A stretch of 39,892 nt of DNA from Paenibacillus sp. JCM 18996 (GTDB taxonomy: Bacteria > Bacillota > Bacilli > Paenibacillales > NBRC-103111), in contig BBFE01000042.1 of the NCBI GenBank assembly GCA_001313085.1, positions 1 to 39,892 of the forward strand, written 5' to 3'. Made by a program: the position numbers and the translations under genes. The first letter of the stretch is position 1. Every line of letters starts with the position of its first letter. Positions 11,778 through 24,007 of the stretch are shown here, piece by piece. Below the pieces are notes generated by a model. The model worked only from the letters and a program-made list of their open reading frames with translations, searched no databases and was not told where the DNA came from.

Positions 11778-11795
11778 AGAAGGAGGAGAACGCTC

Positions 11796-13521
11796 GTGGT
11801 GGAAGGTGTGGGAGCTTCGTCAGGCATCGCGATGGGTAAAGCTTTTGTTCTCCCCGCTTGGGAGTTGGAAATGCCGGATAATCTGAGAGATACGGTGGAC
11901 GCGTCCTATGAATTCGAAAGGCTGTATGACAGCATCCGGACCTCCAAAAGCGAATTGGAGCAGATCAAGCAGGAAATAGAAGAACTGATAGGAAGCGACC
12001 AGGCATATATATTTGACGCCCATCTGGCGATCCTGGACGACCCGATTTTTATGAACGAAATCCAGACGATCATTCAAAGGCAGAGCAAGCCTGCCGAGAA
12101 GGCCGTCAAAGAAGTGATAGAGAAGTTCGTAGATATGTTCGACCTTCTGGATGACACGTACATGAAAGAGCGCGCGCTCGATATCAAGGACGTGGGAAAC
12201 AGGCTGCTGAAGCATCTGCTGGGAGGGTTTGAGGATCCGATGCCCCCGCAGGACGGGCAGTATATCCTTGTGGCCAAGGAGGTCTCACCGTCGCAGATGG
12301 CCCATCTGGAGCGCTCCCAGCTGCAGGGAATAGTCACCATGATGGGAGGGACCACTTCGCACACCGCGATTATGGCCCGGGCGATGGGCATCCCGCTGGT
12401 CATGGGTTTTGACGGCAAGCTGAAGCGCCCGATCCAGAATGGAGACAATCTGATTGTCGACGGGGACGGGGGCCTGGTGTTTATCAACCCTAACGAATCC
12501 ATTTTGGAAAAAAATACCGCGCTATGAAGCAAAAAATGGGAGGCCCGCCGGATCGCGCTGCAGAACATAGCCGGGCTTCCATCGAAGACAACGGACGGGT
12601 ATGAAGTCAGGCTGGACGCGAATATTTCTTCGCTCAAGGAACTCGACCAGGCCTTGAAGAACGGTGCGGGAGGAGTCGGCCTGTTCCGCACGGAATTTTT
12701 TTATATATGGACCGCAGCACTCTTCCCGATGAAGAGGAGCAGTTCGCGGTTTACCGGGAAGCCGCCGAGAAGCTTGGGGACAAGCATCTGGTTATCCGCA
12801 CCCTGGACATAGGCGGCGATAAGCAGCTGGACTATTTCTCCCTGCCCAAGGAGGATAATCCGGTGCTGGGTTATAGAGCGATACGCATCCTTTTTTGACC
12901 GGGTCGATCTTTTTTAAAACCCAGCTTAAAGCCATCCTTCGTGCCAGCCGTTACGGAAAAGTGAAGATTCTGTATCCGATGATCTCCTCCCTGGAGGAAA
13001 TTCGCAAAGCGCACAGCATTCTTAAAGAGGTGAAAAGGGAGCTCGATGCTGCCGGAAAAGAATATGATCGGGGCATTGAGGCAGGCATTATGATCGAAGT
13101 CCCGGCTGCTGCAGTGATCGCGGATCAGCTGGCAAAGGAAGTGGATTTCTTTTCCATCGGCACCAATGACCTCGTCCAGTACTTGATCGCCGTCGACCGG
13201 ATGAACGAGCAGATCGCCCATATGTATAACCCGTATCAGCCTTCCGTGTTCCGCATGCTTAGGTATACCATTGAATCGGCCAAAGCAGCCGGCATACCGG
13301 TCACGGTGTGCGGCGAGCTTGCGGGGGATCCAAGGGCGCTCCCGCTGTGGCTGGGTCTGGGCATTGAGGAGCTGAGCATGTCCGCCCATTCGATCCTGAC
13401 GGTCAAGGAACGCTTGCTGGGTTCCGATGCGAGGAGCTGCGTCCGGCTGCTGCCGGAAGTCCTTTCCTGCCGCACAAGCGAGGAGATTGTAGCTTTATTG
13501 GACTCCGTCAAATGCCAATAG
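11796..13521 (+). CDS. ptsI: PTS Enzyme I, phosphoenolpyruvate-protein phosphotransferase
   Basis: Cytoplasmic kinase that moves phosphate from PEP to HPr. The phosphohistidine domain has [17 protein letters not shown]; the PEP-binding barrel has [44 protein letters not shown] and VCGELAGD with the catalytic cysteine. The reconstructed length of about 575 residues is normal. Start is GTG with AAGGAGGAG eight bases upstream. Breaks near 12512, 12535, 12702, 12893 and 12911 all lie in A/T runs, each fixed by trimming to five bases. It follows EIICBA by 18 bases with no ptsH between, unlike the usual ptsG-ptsH-ptsI or ptsH-ptsI order. Confidence 0.93.
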
Positions 13522-13535
13522 CCTGCCGAGATAAA

Positions 13536-13580
13536 GCAAAAAATGCCCGCCTCCTGCAATAGGCTACGGACATTTTTTGC
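13536..13580. terminator. Bidirectional terminator between ptsI and the PfpI gene
   Basis: GCAAAAAATGCCCG pairs with CGGACATTTTTTGC across a loop of about 17 bases, giving a T-tract on both strands between convergent genes. Confidence 0.65.
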
Positions 13581-13677
13581 ATTCAAATACGGGGTAAGGC
13601 GCGGTGAACTCCAAAGTGGTTGCACACGGGGGCTAAGCGTCCTGCAGCCTCGCCTGTACATGACGGGAAGCGTCAGT

Positions 13678-14211
13678 TCATTTGATTGATGCTGCCGCGA
13701 GCGCGTCACAGTAAGCCTTGGCGTATTGCGGCAGGTCGGGTGGGCGCCGAGAGGAAATGATATGCCCGTCCACAACGACAGGCTCGTTGTGCCATATGGC
13801 ACCGGCATTTTCCATATCGTCGCGGATGCCCGGGGTGGAAGTGACCTGCCTTCCTTGCAGAATCTTCGCCGAGATGAGCACCCAGCCAGCATGGCAGATT
13901 TGGCCGATCGGCTTGCCTGCCCGGTCCATTTCCCTTATGAGCTCAAGCACCATGCCGTAGCGGCGCAGCTTGTCGGGGGCCCAGCTCCGGGTACCAGGAC
14001 TCCGTCATAATCGGCCCCGTTTACGTCATCGAAGGATAGGCTCGCTGTCGCGGGAACGCCGTATTTTCCGACGTAGGTTTTATTTTTTCTCCGCTCCGGC
14101 TAAATCTACTATGGCTCCTTCTTCTCTTGCCCGGTACACGGGATACCACAGCTCCAGGTCCTCGAACTGCTCGTCAACGAGACAAATGACTTTTTTTCCC
14201 TCTAATCTCAA
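13678..14211 (-). CDS. DJ-1/PfpI family protein (class I glutamine amidotransferase-like)
   Basis: About 175 residues. Start is a TTG preceded by GGAGGGGG; the N-terminus LRLEGKKVICLVDEQFEDLE has the family acidic residue (Glu in EQFED). The nucleophile elbow cysteine lies in QICHAGWVLISA, followed by VTSTPGIRDDMENAGA and ISSRRPPDLPQY. PfpI-type relatives include intracellular proteases, chaperone-like and deglycase-type proteins, so the activity is open. Two frame breaks interrupt it: six A near 14088 that should be five, and a missing base near 13985 in a G/C stretch (PGAWAPDKLRRYG when restored). It is a single-gene unit convergent with ptsI. Confidence 0.85.
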
Positions 14212-14494
14212 AAGTTTTCCCCCTCCGGCATATTGATTAATGGCTGCTTCGATATTATAATTTTAAAATCTCAAAGACTATCTCTATTTTATCATGTTCC
14301 AAACGGATATTCATTTCCTCCTGCGCCGTGCTTTCCGATGATTGCAAGCATGACGGGTTGCCCGGTCCGGAGCGATAACGTCAAAGAACTGTAAAAAAAA
14401 TACTAGGCTCGATCCGGCAGGAGTTTGACCTTAAAAGTAGAATTTTATCATTAAAAGAACCGTAATCGCTGTTGAAATGAAGGAGTGGTCGTTT

Positions 14495-14907
14495 GTGCAA
14501 AAGCTGTGTAATTGTGGGCAATCTATGGAGATTAGACTCCGCACAGTGGTATACCAGAATTCGGTGGAAATTGAAAGCGTCCCTATATATTCGTGCGACA
14601 GCTGCAATAGCTGCGAAGTATTTACCGAGGTGAAGAGCCAGTTGAAGGAATTGATTCACTCCTTGGGGGAAGCTCCGGAAAAAACAGCGGGTCCTTTTCA
14701 GCGAGATCAGCGAATTCGCATATTTATTGAAAAAAAGCGTCCAAGCGCGAACATTTCCAGGAATCCTTGAGCGTGCTGGCGGAAGAGCGCGTGAACGAGC
14801 TGCTTGACCTGCTTCTTCTGGCCCAATCTTTGAAAGAGAAAGAATGGATGGAGGACCTGCGCAACAGGCTGACGCAAATAACAAAACAGACTCCCACCAA
14901 CGCTTAG
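14495..14907 (+). CDS. Hypothetical small protein with N-terminal cysteine pairs
   Basis: About 137 residues; no family name recognised. I place the start at GTG 14495, nine bases after AAGGAG; the ATG at 14477 lies before that ribosome site. The N-terminal 40 residues contain CNCG and CDSCNSC, spaced like a zinc ribbon in the style of YgiT-type fingers. The C-terminal two thirds are helical (ISEFAYLLKKASKREHF, LAEERVNELLDLLLLAQSLKEKEWMEDL). Two A runs (at 14692 and 14732) are each one base too long; trimming them joins the parts. It is transcribed toward ccpA and ends 167 bases before it. Confidence 0.6.
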
Positions 14908-15073
14908 CGGACCCTATTCATAACCTCACAAAGCGAAGCCGGGCATCGATGCTCAGGCCGCGCTGCGTTTATTTATGCGCCAACTATTTGCGAAAATAGA
15001 GAATATATCGTATCATATCTTTAATTAGTGAGGTAGGATCGCTTAAACTTTGGACATATTGGAGAGAGTCGCC

Positions 15074-16081
15074 GTGACTGTAACTATTTATGATGTAGCT
15101 AGAGAAGCCGGGGTTTCCATGGCAACGGTTTCCCGCGTAGTCAATAACAACCCCAACGTGAAGCCGCAGACACGCAAGAAGGTGTTTGAAGCGATTGAGC
15201 GCCTGGGTTATCGCCCGAATGCTGTAGCCAGAGGACTGGCAAGCAAGAAAACAACTACCGTCGGAGTGGTCATCCCCGACATTTCCAACTCGATTTTTTT
15301 GCGGAAGTGGCGCGCGGGATAGAAGATATCGCGAACATGTATCACTATAACATTATCCTTTGCAACGCGGACAAGAGAAAGGAAAAGGAAATCCGTGTCA
15401 TCAACACACTGCTCGAAAAGCAGGTGGACGGGCTCCTCTTTATGGGCGGCGTGGTGACGGAAGACCATATTCAGGCGTTCCGTACTTCTTCGGTGCCTAT
15501 CGTGCTGTGCGCGACAACGGACGAGAACAACGAGATGCCGTCGGTCGATATCGACCATGAAGGAGCGGCATATGACGCGGTTAAACTGTTGTTGGACCGG
15601 GGCCACCGGGATATCGCCATGATATCAGGAACCTTGCAGGACCCTGCCAACGGTTACGCGAGGTATCAAGGCTACAAGAAGGCTCTTGAAGAGGCTGGTA
15701 TTCCGCTGCAAGAGGAGTATGTGCGCGTAGGCAACTACCGGTACGAGTCGGGCATTGAAGCGGCGAACTATTTCCTGCAGCTGCCGAACCGGCCTACGGC
15801 CATTTTTGCAGCAACGGACGAAATGGCAATCGGAGCGATACATACGGTACAGGACGCGGGCCACAAGGTACCGGACGATATGTCTATCATCAGTGTGGAT
15901 AACATTCGGATGGCTTCCATGGTGCGTCCGCAATTGACGACGGTAGCGCAGCCTATGTACGATATCGGAGCGGTGTCGATGCGCTTGCTGACGAAGCTGA
16001 TGAACAAGGAAACGATCACCCAGACCAGGGTAGTGCTTCCTCACGAAACCATCCAAAGAAACACAGTGGCTCAAAAAATAG
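15074..16081 (+). CDS. ccpA: Catabolite control protein A (LacI family)
   Basis: Global regulator of carbon catabolite repression; with HPr-Ser-P or Crh-Ser-P it binds cre sites. The helix-turn-helix [20 protein letters not shown] and hinge [19 protein letters not shown] match CcpA nearly residue for residue, and the core has [36 protein letters not shown] and [11 protein letters not shown], marks of CcpA rather than sugar-specific LacI members. Start is GTG with GGAGAGAG five bases upstream (MTVTIYDVA). About 334 residues. One break at 15294 (seven T for five) and an inflated A run at the stop; trimming gives the end VAQK. The stop codon is inside the terminator stem. Confidence 0.95.
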
Positions 16082-16099
16082 TTGAGCCGCTTTTTTTTC
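16067..16099 (+). terminator. ccpA terminator overlapping its stop codon
   Basis: GTGGCTCAA pairs with TTGAGCCGC around a short A-rich loop and is followed by eight T. The TAG of ccpA lies in the loop. Confidence 0.85.
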
Positions 16100-16145
16100 T
16101 GTGTGCAGCCTTTGTATCCAGTAGTTTGAAGGGCGGGTGTATCAT

Positions 16146-16847
16146 TTGAAAAAATATTGGAATCATCGGAGCGATGGATGAAGAAATCGAGCTGCTTCTC
16201 GCCGACATGGAGCAGGTGCAGAATACGGTTAAAGCGGGCATCACCTTCAGGACGGGCCAGCTGAACGGGAAACAAATCGTAGTGTGCAAGTCCGGAGTGG
16301 GCAAAGTAAACGCGGCCGTATGCTCGCAAATTCTTATCGACCGTTTTGCAGTGGAAGGAATTCTTTTTTTACAGGGGTGGCGGGAGCTTTGGATCCCGGT
16401 TTGGATATCGGAGATATCGTTATTTCCACAGAGTGTATGCAGCATGATATGGACGTAAGGCCTTTAGGCTATGACAGAGGAATCATTCCTTACGCGGAAA
16501 CCTCGGTGTTTCCGGCCGATCCGAGGCTGGTCTCCTTGGCTGAAGAAGCGTCCAACGCTTTATTTCCGGGACGGGCCCAAAAAAAAGGACGGGTTCTCTC
16601 GGGCGACCAGTTCGTGGCAAGCCGCAATACCGTCCGTGAGCTGTACCAGGAGCTGCAGGGAGCTTGCACGGAAATGGAGGGCGCTGCTGTCGCCCAGGTG
16701 TGCGCTATGAACAGCATTCCTTATGTAGTGATCCGCTCTATGTCCGATAAAGCTGACGGATCGGCGCATGTGAATTTTCAAGAATTTACGGTTCAGGCTT
16801 CCCAAAATTCACATAAGATGATCGATGAGATTTTGAAGCGAATATAG
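16146..16847 (+). CDS. mtnN: 5'-methylthioadenosine/S-adenosylhomocysteine nucleosidase
   Basis: Hydrolyses MTA and SAH to adenine plus the thioribose sugars, in methionine salvage and autoinducer-2 precursor formation. The start reads MKNIGIIGAMDEEIELL after trimming six A to five, with the catalytic Glu in AMDEE. Other marks are CKSGVGKVNAA, GILFTGVAGALDPGLDIGDIV, EMEGAAVAQVC and the catalytic Asp in IRSMSDKADG. About 230 residues, normal. A second break at 16365 (seven T for five) and extra A at 16579 are explained the same way. Start is TTG, 65 bases after ccpA and behind its terminator, so it may have its own promoter or depend on readthrough. Confidence 0.93.
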
Positions 16848-16913
16848 CCAGCAGGTCGAGAATGCAGTCCCAGTCTCTTTCCCTACCGGTGCACAAACGT
16901 ATGGGCTAGCAGC

Positions 16914-16955
16914 AAAAAAAGAACCGTCAGGATGATCTGTTTCCTGACGGTTTCT
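16914..16955. terminator. Terminator after mtnN
   Basis: ACCGTCAGG at 16923-16931 pairs with CCTGACGGT at 16943-16951. It is flanked by an A run on the left and TTTCTT on the right, so it can act in both directions. Confidence 0.75.
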
Positions 16956-17028
16956 TAACGTACTGTTGATCAAACTGGAGACAAGAGGATCCACCTTTGG
17001 AGGGATAGTCGAATAGCCGGAATTATGG

Positions 17029-17052
17029 TATAATTTTTTGAAAACGTTTAAA
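17029..17052 (+). promoter_or_regulatory. acsA -10 box and overlapping cre-like CcpA site
   Basis: TATAAT at 17029-17034 is followed by TGAAAACGTTTAAA at 17039-17052, which matches the cre consensus TGWAARCGNTNWCA at all but one position. The site falls at the expected transcription start, the geometry of CcpA repression. acsA is CcpA-controlled in Bacillus subtilis, and ccpA is 1 kb upstream here. Confidence 0.65.
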
Positions 17053-17112
17053 AGTATGAATATTATGTTAACTTTCATTATGACATTATTTTACTCAGGA
17101 GGTAGGTTGCTT

Positions 17113-18844
17113 ATGATTTCAAACCCGAATGAAATCATCGTCCCGTCTGCATCAAACCCTAACATGAAGAATTATGAACAGGAGCGCGCGAACTTCAGCT
17201 GGGAGGAAGTCGAGAAAGCCTTCTCCTGGCATCAAACCGGTAAAGTGAATGCTGCCTACGAAGCCATAGACCGTCATGCGGAAGGGTTCAGGGGCAACAA
17301 GGTAGCGCTGTATTACAGCGACGACGAGAGGGATGAACAGTACACTTACGAGCAGATGAAGCGGAAGTCCAATCAGTTTGGCAACGTCTTGAGGAAACTC
17401 GGCGTGGCCAAAGGAGACCGCGTCTTTATATTTATGCCTAGAACTCCTGAACTGTATTTTTTTCGATGATTGGCGCCATCAAGATTGGTGCTGTCGCAGG
17501 CCCGCTGTTCGAAGCGTTCATGGAATCCGCGGTCAAGGACCGTCTGGAGGACAGCGGTGCGTCAGTTATTATTACCACACCTGCGCTTTTGGGACGGGTG
17601 CCTGTGAGCCAGCTACCTGAATTAAAGCATATTATATTAGTAGGGGAGAATATTGAACTGGAAGAAGGCCAGAGCGATTTTTTTTATAAAGAAATGGCTC
17701 AAGCGTCCGAGACTCTCGATATCGAATGGGTTGACCGAGAAGACGGGCTGCTGATCCATTACACATCGGGATCGACAGGGAAGCCCAAAGGCGTATATCA
17801 CGTGCATAACGCGATGATCCAGCATTATTATTCCGGGAAAGCGGTATTGGATCTTCAAGAGGACGACATTTACTGGTGTACGGCCGATCCGGGCTGGGTA
17901 ACCGGAACGTCCTACGGGATTTTTTGCTCCATGGCTGAATGGAGCTACGAATGTGATACGCGGAGGAAGATTCAGTCCGCAAAGTTGGTACCGCACCATC
18001 CAACGGTTCGGTATTACCGTATGGTACAGCGCGCCAACCGCACTGCGGATGCTTATGTCGGCCGGAGACGACCAGATAAAGAATTTCGATCTTTCCTCGC
18101 TCCGTCATGTACTCAGCGTAGGCGAGCCTCTCAACCCGGAGGTCATCCGCTGGGGGATGAAAGTATATAATCAAAGAATCCATGACACCTGGTGGATGAC
18201 TGAAACGGGAGCTCACCTGATCTGCAATTATCCGTGCATGGAGATCCGTCCGGGTTCAATGGGACGTCCCTGCCGGGTATCGAGGCCGCCATTATAGACG
18301 ATCAAGCAACGTTCTGCCGCCGCTGCAGATGGGCAACCTGGCAATCAAGACACCATGGCCTTCCATGATGCGAAAAAAATTTGGAACAATCCTGCCAAGT
18401 ATAATGAGTATATGCGTATCCCAGGCTGGTATATCTCCGGCGATTCAGCGTACTGCGACGAAGACGGCTACTTTTGGTTCCAGGGACGTGTCGACGACGT
18501 AATTAACACCTCCGGGGAAAGGATCGGGCCATTTGAAGTGGAAAGCCATCTAATCGAGCACCCGGCAGTCGCTGAAGCTGGCGTCATCGGGAAGCCGGAC
18601 CCGGTGAGGGGAGAGATTATCAAAGCGTTCATTGCTTTGAGAGAAGGATTTTTTACCATCGGAAGAGCTCAAAGAAGATATCGCCAAGTTCGTAAAGGTC
18701 GGACTGTCGGCGCATGCCGCTCCTCGAGAGATCGAATTTAAAGATAAGCTTCCCAAGACAAGAAGCGGCAAGATCATGCGCCGTGTCCTGAAAGCATGGG
18801 AGCTTAACCTGCCAACGGGCGATTTGTCGACAATCGAAGATTAA
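17113..18844 (+). CDS. acsA: Acetyl-CoA synthetase (acetate-CoA ligase)
   Basis: Activates acetate to acetyl-CoA through acetyl-AMP; used when acetate is scavenged. Motifs in order: the ATP loop [23 protein letters not shown], the A5 motif [27 protein letters not shown] and the C-terminal [12 protein letters not shown] carrying the lysine that is acetylated in homologs. The reconstructed length of about 572 residues fits AcsA. Start ATG follows AGGAGG. Frame breaks near 17456, 17930, 18280, 18310, 18377 and 18650; the run at 17678 (eight T) is three bases long but stays in frame. No acuABC genes lie between ccpA and acsA as they do in B. subtilis. Confidence 0.92.
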
Positions 18845-18888
18845 TCGTTCATCGCCCGTCAAGCCATGGCTGCGGAGGTGTTAGATAA

Positions 18889-18940
18889 AGAAAGGCCGAA
18901 CGATCAGGCTGCGTGAAGCTGCCTGATCGTTCGGCCTTAT
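18889..18940. terminator. Shared terminator between convergent acsA and PBP genes
   Basis: AAGGCCGAACGATCAGGCAG pairs with CTGCCTGATCGTTCGGCCTT around a short loop, a near-perfect 20-base-pair stem. It lies between the two convergent stop codons. Confidence 0.8.
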
Positions 18941-18950
18941 ATGTTATGGC

Positions 18951-21900
18951 TTATCGCCTGGAGGTGTATCGGAAGGAAGCGGTCTTCTTGGACTCTCCGG
19001 CTTCATTGACGGCTGAAACCTGATAATATCCGTTTTTTGATCATAGCCAAATGATATAACTCCGTATCAGGAGTTGAAGCCAATAAAGAGTATGGCCCGT
19101 TCGGATTATCGCTGAAGTAAATATAGTACATCTTTACTTTATCCGCTGCCGTATTGGCTTTCCAACTGAGAATAATTCCGGCATCCTTCTGCTTCACCGT
19201 TAAGCCTGCGGGAGCAGCCGGTACCTTGTCGACACTCCCCGGATTGCGCTGAGCGGGGATCGGAACCGGATCGATGGACGGTGGTCCTTTATGGTCACCT
19301 GTTCCGACCGAGCCGTTGTCCTTGGCCCAGGCTCGGCGGGAGGCCGGCTTCCGTCGGAGTACACTTCCTTGCTTCTGATGGACTCTTTGCCGGCGACATC
19401 TACTGCCGTCACAAAATAACCATACAGAGCGCCAGGCGCCGCCTGCTCTTCCATACGGGTCTGTGCACCTGCCGGGATCGAACGAACGACCTCAAACGGA
19501 CCTTTGTTGATGGAGCGGTAAACCCGATGGCCGACAACGTCCGATGAAGAACTGCCCTGGAAAGTGAGCACATTCGAGCCGTTTCCTTGACTTAACGCGA
19601 CCATTGAAGCGGCCTCCGGTTCCTTGCCGTCGTCTATCCTGGGGTCGGTCTCCGACGGAGCGTCAAGCTGATAGTCCAGAGGGTAATAATTGACGATCGG
19701 CTGTCTCTTGTCTTCAGGAAGCTTCAGAAGGGCGCTGCTGACCTCGCCTATCACCTGGTTGATCGATTTTTTCCCTCTTCACCACGATCTTTTCCATTAA
19801 GAATTCAGGCGGCGTTCCGGGCCTTGGAATGTAATTCCGGCTTGGTAGGAAATGACCTTCATCCGGACCATCACGTTGTCCGCCTCCTTCGGCGCGAAAT
19901 CCGCGTTAAACAAATCCGTGACCAGTTTGCCGGACTGCGCAGTAAGCTCGTTTGGCAGCATGCCGGATAAACTGGACACAGTCATTTGCACAATCTTGTC
20001 AGGCTTGACGAACTGCTGAGCAGGGAAAAGCTCGGGCTTGCTGTCGATAGTCTGATCCATTACCTTGGCCCAGATGTCCTTGGCCCGGTTCGTGCCGCCC
20101 GTTGCTTTGCTCAATTTGTTGATCGGCTGGTCATAACCGGCCCATACGCCGACCGTAATATCGGGTGTATAACCCATAAACCAGGCGTCGGCGTCGTCCT
20201 GTGTGGAGCCTGTCTTGCCCACGAAAGGTACCTTGCCGTAATGCAAGAATTTACTTTTCAGATCGCTCGCCGTGCCGGATTCTATCACGCTGTTCATCAT
20301 ATCCGTCATCAGGTAAGCCGTCTCCGCGGAGAAGACCGGTGTCGGCGAATTTTTTGTGATCGAACAGAATTTTCCCTTCGGAATCGACGATTTTACGTAT
20401 TAAATAGGCATCATTAAACATTCCCTTGTTGCCTATGGCGGAATAAGCGTTTGTTAATTCTTCGACGGAAACGCCATATTTGAGACCTCCGATGACACCG
20501 GTCTGAGAGGAGTAATCTTCCTTGGCAATCGTGGTGATGCCGAGCTTTTTTTGACAAATCCCCAGGCATTGTCGATGCCGACAGTGTCCAGGAACAGCTT
20601 GATCGCCGGAATGTTATAAGACCATTTCAAAGCTGTTCTCGCGCTTACCAATCCATGGTAATCGGTGTCCCAGTTCCGCGGAATATGAATACCGCCGCTG
20701 TTCTTCGTCCCGTCCTTCAATACGACTGGCACGTCGTCAATGACGCTGGCCGGCTGAATGGCGCCTGTTTCCAAAGCTGGAAGATAAGCCGCCAAAGGCT
20801 TCATCGTGGAGCCGGGCTGCCTCAGAGTCTGGGTGGCATGATTCGACTGTTCCGCGTTAAAGTCCCTTCCTTCTATCATGCCAAGGATCGCGCCCGTCCT
20901 GTTCTGGATCATAATGGAACCGATTTGCTCGATCTTCTTCGGGTCTTTGGGATCGGTTTTGGTAAAATTGTTATCGTTCCTGGCAATTTCCTGCATTTTA
21001 TCGTAAATGGTTTTGTCGATGGTTGTGTAAATCCGGTAACCGCCTCTAAGCAGCTGGGCCCGCGCAGCTTTTATCGCGTCATTGTAGACTGCAGCCTGTG
21101 TCTGCGGATTGATCTCCGGATGAAGCTGTTTGACCAATTCGGCAGCCGCTACCCTTTCCACCTCAAGCATGAGGAAAGGGTAGGTCGCATATGCCTTCTT
21201 TTGAGGTTGGGCGAGCGAGCCCTTGAGGTCGAATTTCAACGCTTCCTGGTGCTGCTGCTCCGTGATTTTGCCTTCCTCCAGCATCCGTTTCAGGACAAGC
21301 TGTTGTCTGGCCGCCGCTTTGTTAAATCCCGCTTCATCGAAGCTGCCTCTGCTCGTAAAAGCCGAGTAAGCGCTGGGAAGCTGGGGCAAGCCGGCTAAGT
21401 ACGCCGCCTGGGCAATGTTCAAATCGTAGAGGTTGTCGATATTGAAAATACCCTTGGCCGCCGCTTTGATCCCGAACAGGTTATAACCGCTGGAACCGTT
21501 TCCGTAAGGGATCTTGTTTAAGTACGCGAGCAGGATTTCGTCCTTGGAAAGGATTCTTTCGAGCCGAAGGGAGAGAAACAGCTCTTTCGCCTTGCGGCTG
21601 TCTTCTTTGTCCAGGGATAGAAACACTCTTCTTGCAAGCTGCTGGGTAATTGTGCTTCCCCCGGTCTGGACATCCTCGTGAAGCATTTTCTGTTTGACCG
21701 CTCTCACCAGTCCGTTTAAATCTACACCATAGTGGTTATAAAATTGATTATCCTCAATAGCGACGACAGCATCCGTCATTATTTTCGGAATGTCTTTGAG
21801 CTCCGCCATCCTGCGGTCCTCTTCGGAACGAAGCTGCCCGATCTCCGCGTCGTCGTTAAAGTAAGCAAAGCTTGTCATGGCATTGGCGCGCATCTGCTTG

Positions 21901-22074
21901 GTAATGAAGCTCGCGCTGCGCACTTCGTCGTCTTTGACCAGTGCCGCCACATATCCGACTCCGGTTCCAAACGCCAAAAAAACCGGCCGCCACACCGGCT
22001 ATGACGAACCATTTGGTACAGAGCAAAGCAATGAATCCGGCTTTCTTCCAAGCTGATTTGGACGTGTGTGCCAT
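18951..22074 (-). CDS. Class A penicillin-binding protein 1A-like with C-terminal FnIII-like modules
   Basis: Bifunctional cell wall synthase of about 1030 residues. The N-terminus has one membrane anchor (AGFIALLCTKWFVIAGVAAG). The glycosyltransferase domain shows EDNQFYNHYGVD, GGSTITQQLAR and RILSKDEILLAYLNKIPYG. The transpeptidase domain has all three motifs: SxxK in QPGSTMKP, SxN in WSYNIPA and KTG in VGKTGSTQ. Two modules of fibronectin type III character follow (VVGHRVYRSINKGPFEVV...VTAVDVAGKES and ILSWKANTAADKV...VSAVNEAGES). The frame breaks at about 21975, 20553, 20350, 19770, 19250 and 19034 lie largely in A/T runs. Ribosome site AAGGGGGG precedes the ATG; a TATAAT lies at about 22106 on this strand. 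Confidence 0.9.
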
Positions 22075-22176
22075 CTGTTAACCGAGACCCCCCTTACAAC
22101 AGATTTATTATAGCACAAAAAATGAGAATTTGAAGGCAATCAGGCGATTTTTTTGGAAGATGCCCGTGTTAGTTAT

Positions 22177-22206
22177 TTGACATTTTCCCGGTTGATATGA
22201 TATAAA
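22177..22206 (+). promoter_or_regulatory. Promoter of the tyrS T-box transcript
   Basis: TTGACA at 22177-22182 and TATAAA at 22201-22206 are separated by 18 bases, directly upstream of the T-box leader. Confidence 0.6.
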
Positions 22207-22212
22207 AAAGAG

Positions 22213-22520
22213 AAAATTGATACTTGATCGCGTTGATGGAGGAGTTGCCCCGCAATTCCGAGTAGAGTGCCCGCATGAGCTTCAAGAGAGTCGGTGGTTG
22301 GTGTGAATCGACAGCGGCAGGCATTTCGAAGTACGCTCCGGAGCAGAAGAAGAGAACCTAAAGCCTTTGCCGGCTTTATTAGTAGCTTTTTTTCCGGGTA
22401 AATCCCGTTATTCATTTGTAAAGTGAGAGCAGCGGCCGCGTTCAGCGCGCACTGCTTTAATTAGGGTGGTACCGCGAGCCGAAGCCTTCTCGTCCCTTAC
22501 GGATAAGAGGGCTTTTTTTG
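22213..22520 (+). promoter_or_regulatory. T-box riboswitch leader, tyrosine specific
   Basis: The T-box sequence AGGGTGGTACCGCG is at 22463-22476. The specifier loop reads GAAGTACGCTCC with the tyrosine codon TAC at 22332-22334, matching the downstream tyrS. The terminator helix spans about 22482-22518 (AGCCTTCTCGTCC pairing with GGATAAGAGGGCT) and ends in seven T; the T-box pairs with its left arm to form the antiterminator. Uncharged tRNA-Tyr should stabilise the antiterminator and switch the gene on. Confidence 0.93.
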
Positions 22521-22579
22521 TGCTGCAAAGGGTTTGTTTACTTAGGATGAGAGAATGGATCGACCTGTAACGAGAATAG

Positions 22580-23855
<1,276 letters not shown>

Positions 23856-23877
23856 ATCGACGGGAGCCCAGTGGGAG

Positions 23878-23918
23878 CTGTTAACAGCCATTTCGCAAAG
23901 CGGAGTGGCTGTTTTTTT
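23878..23918 (+). terminator. tyrS terminator
   Basis: AACAGCCA pairs with TGGCTGTT and is followed by seven T. The T-tract runs straight into TTAACGTTAA (see repeats). Confidence 0.8.
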
Positions 23919-24007
23919 AACGTTAAGTTTTCGATACAAAGAAATGCGCCCCATGGAAAAGCGATCAATTAAAATCTCGTTTTCCAGTTAGTTCCATCCA
24001 GAATCGC

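Noticed and set aside
22213..22520. Small ORFs inside the tyrS leader
   Set aside because: The region is explained by the T-box structure; the frames cross the conserved RNA elements and lack ribosome sites.
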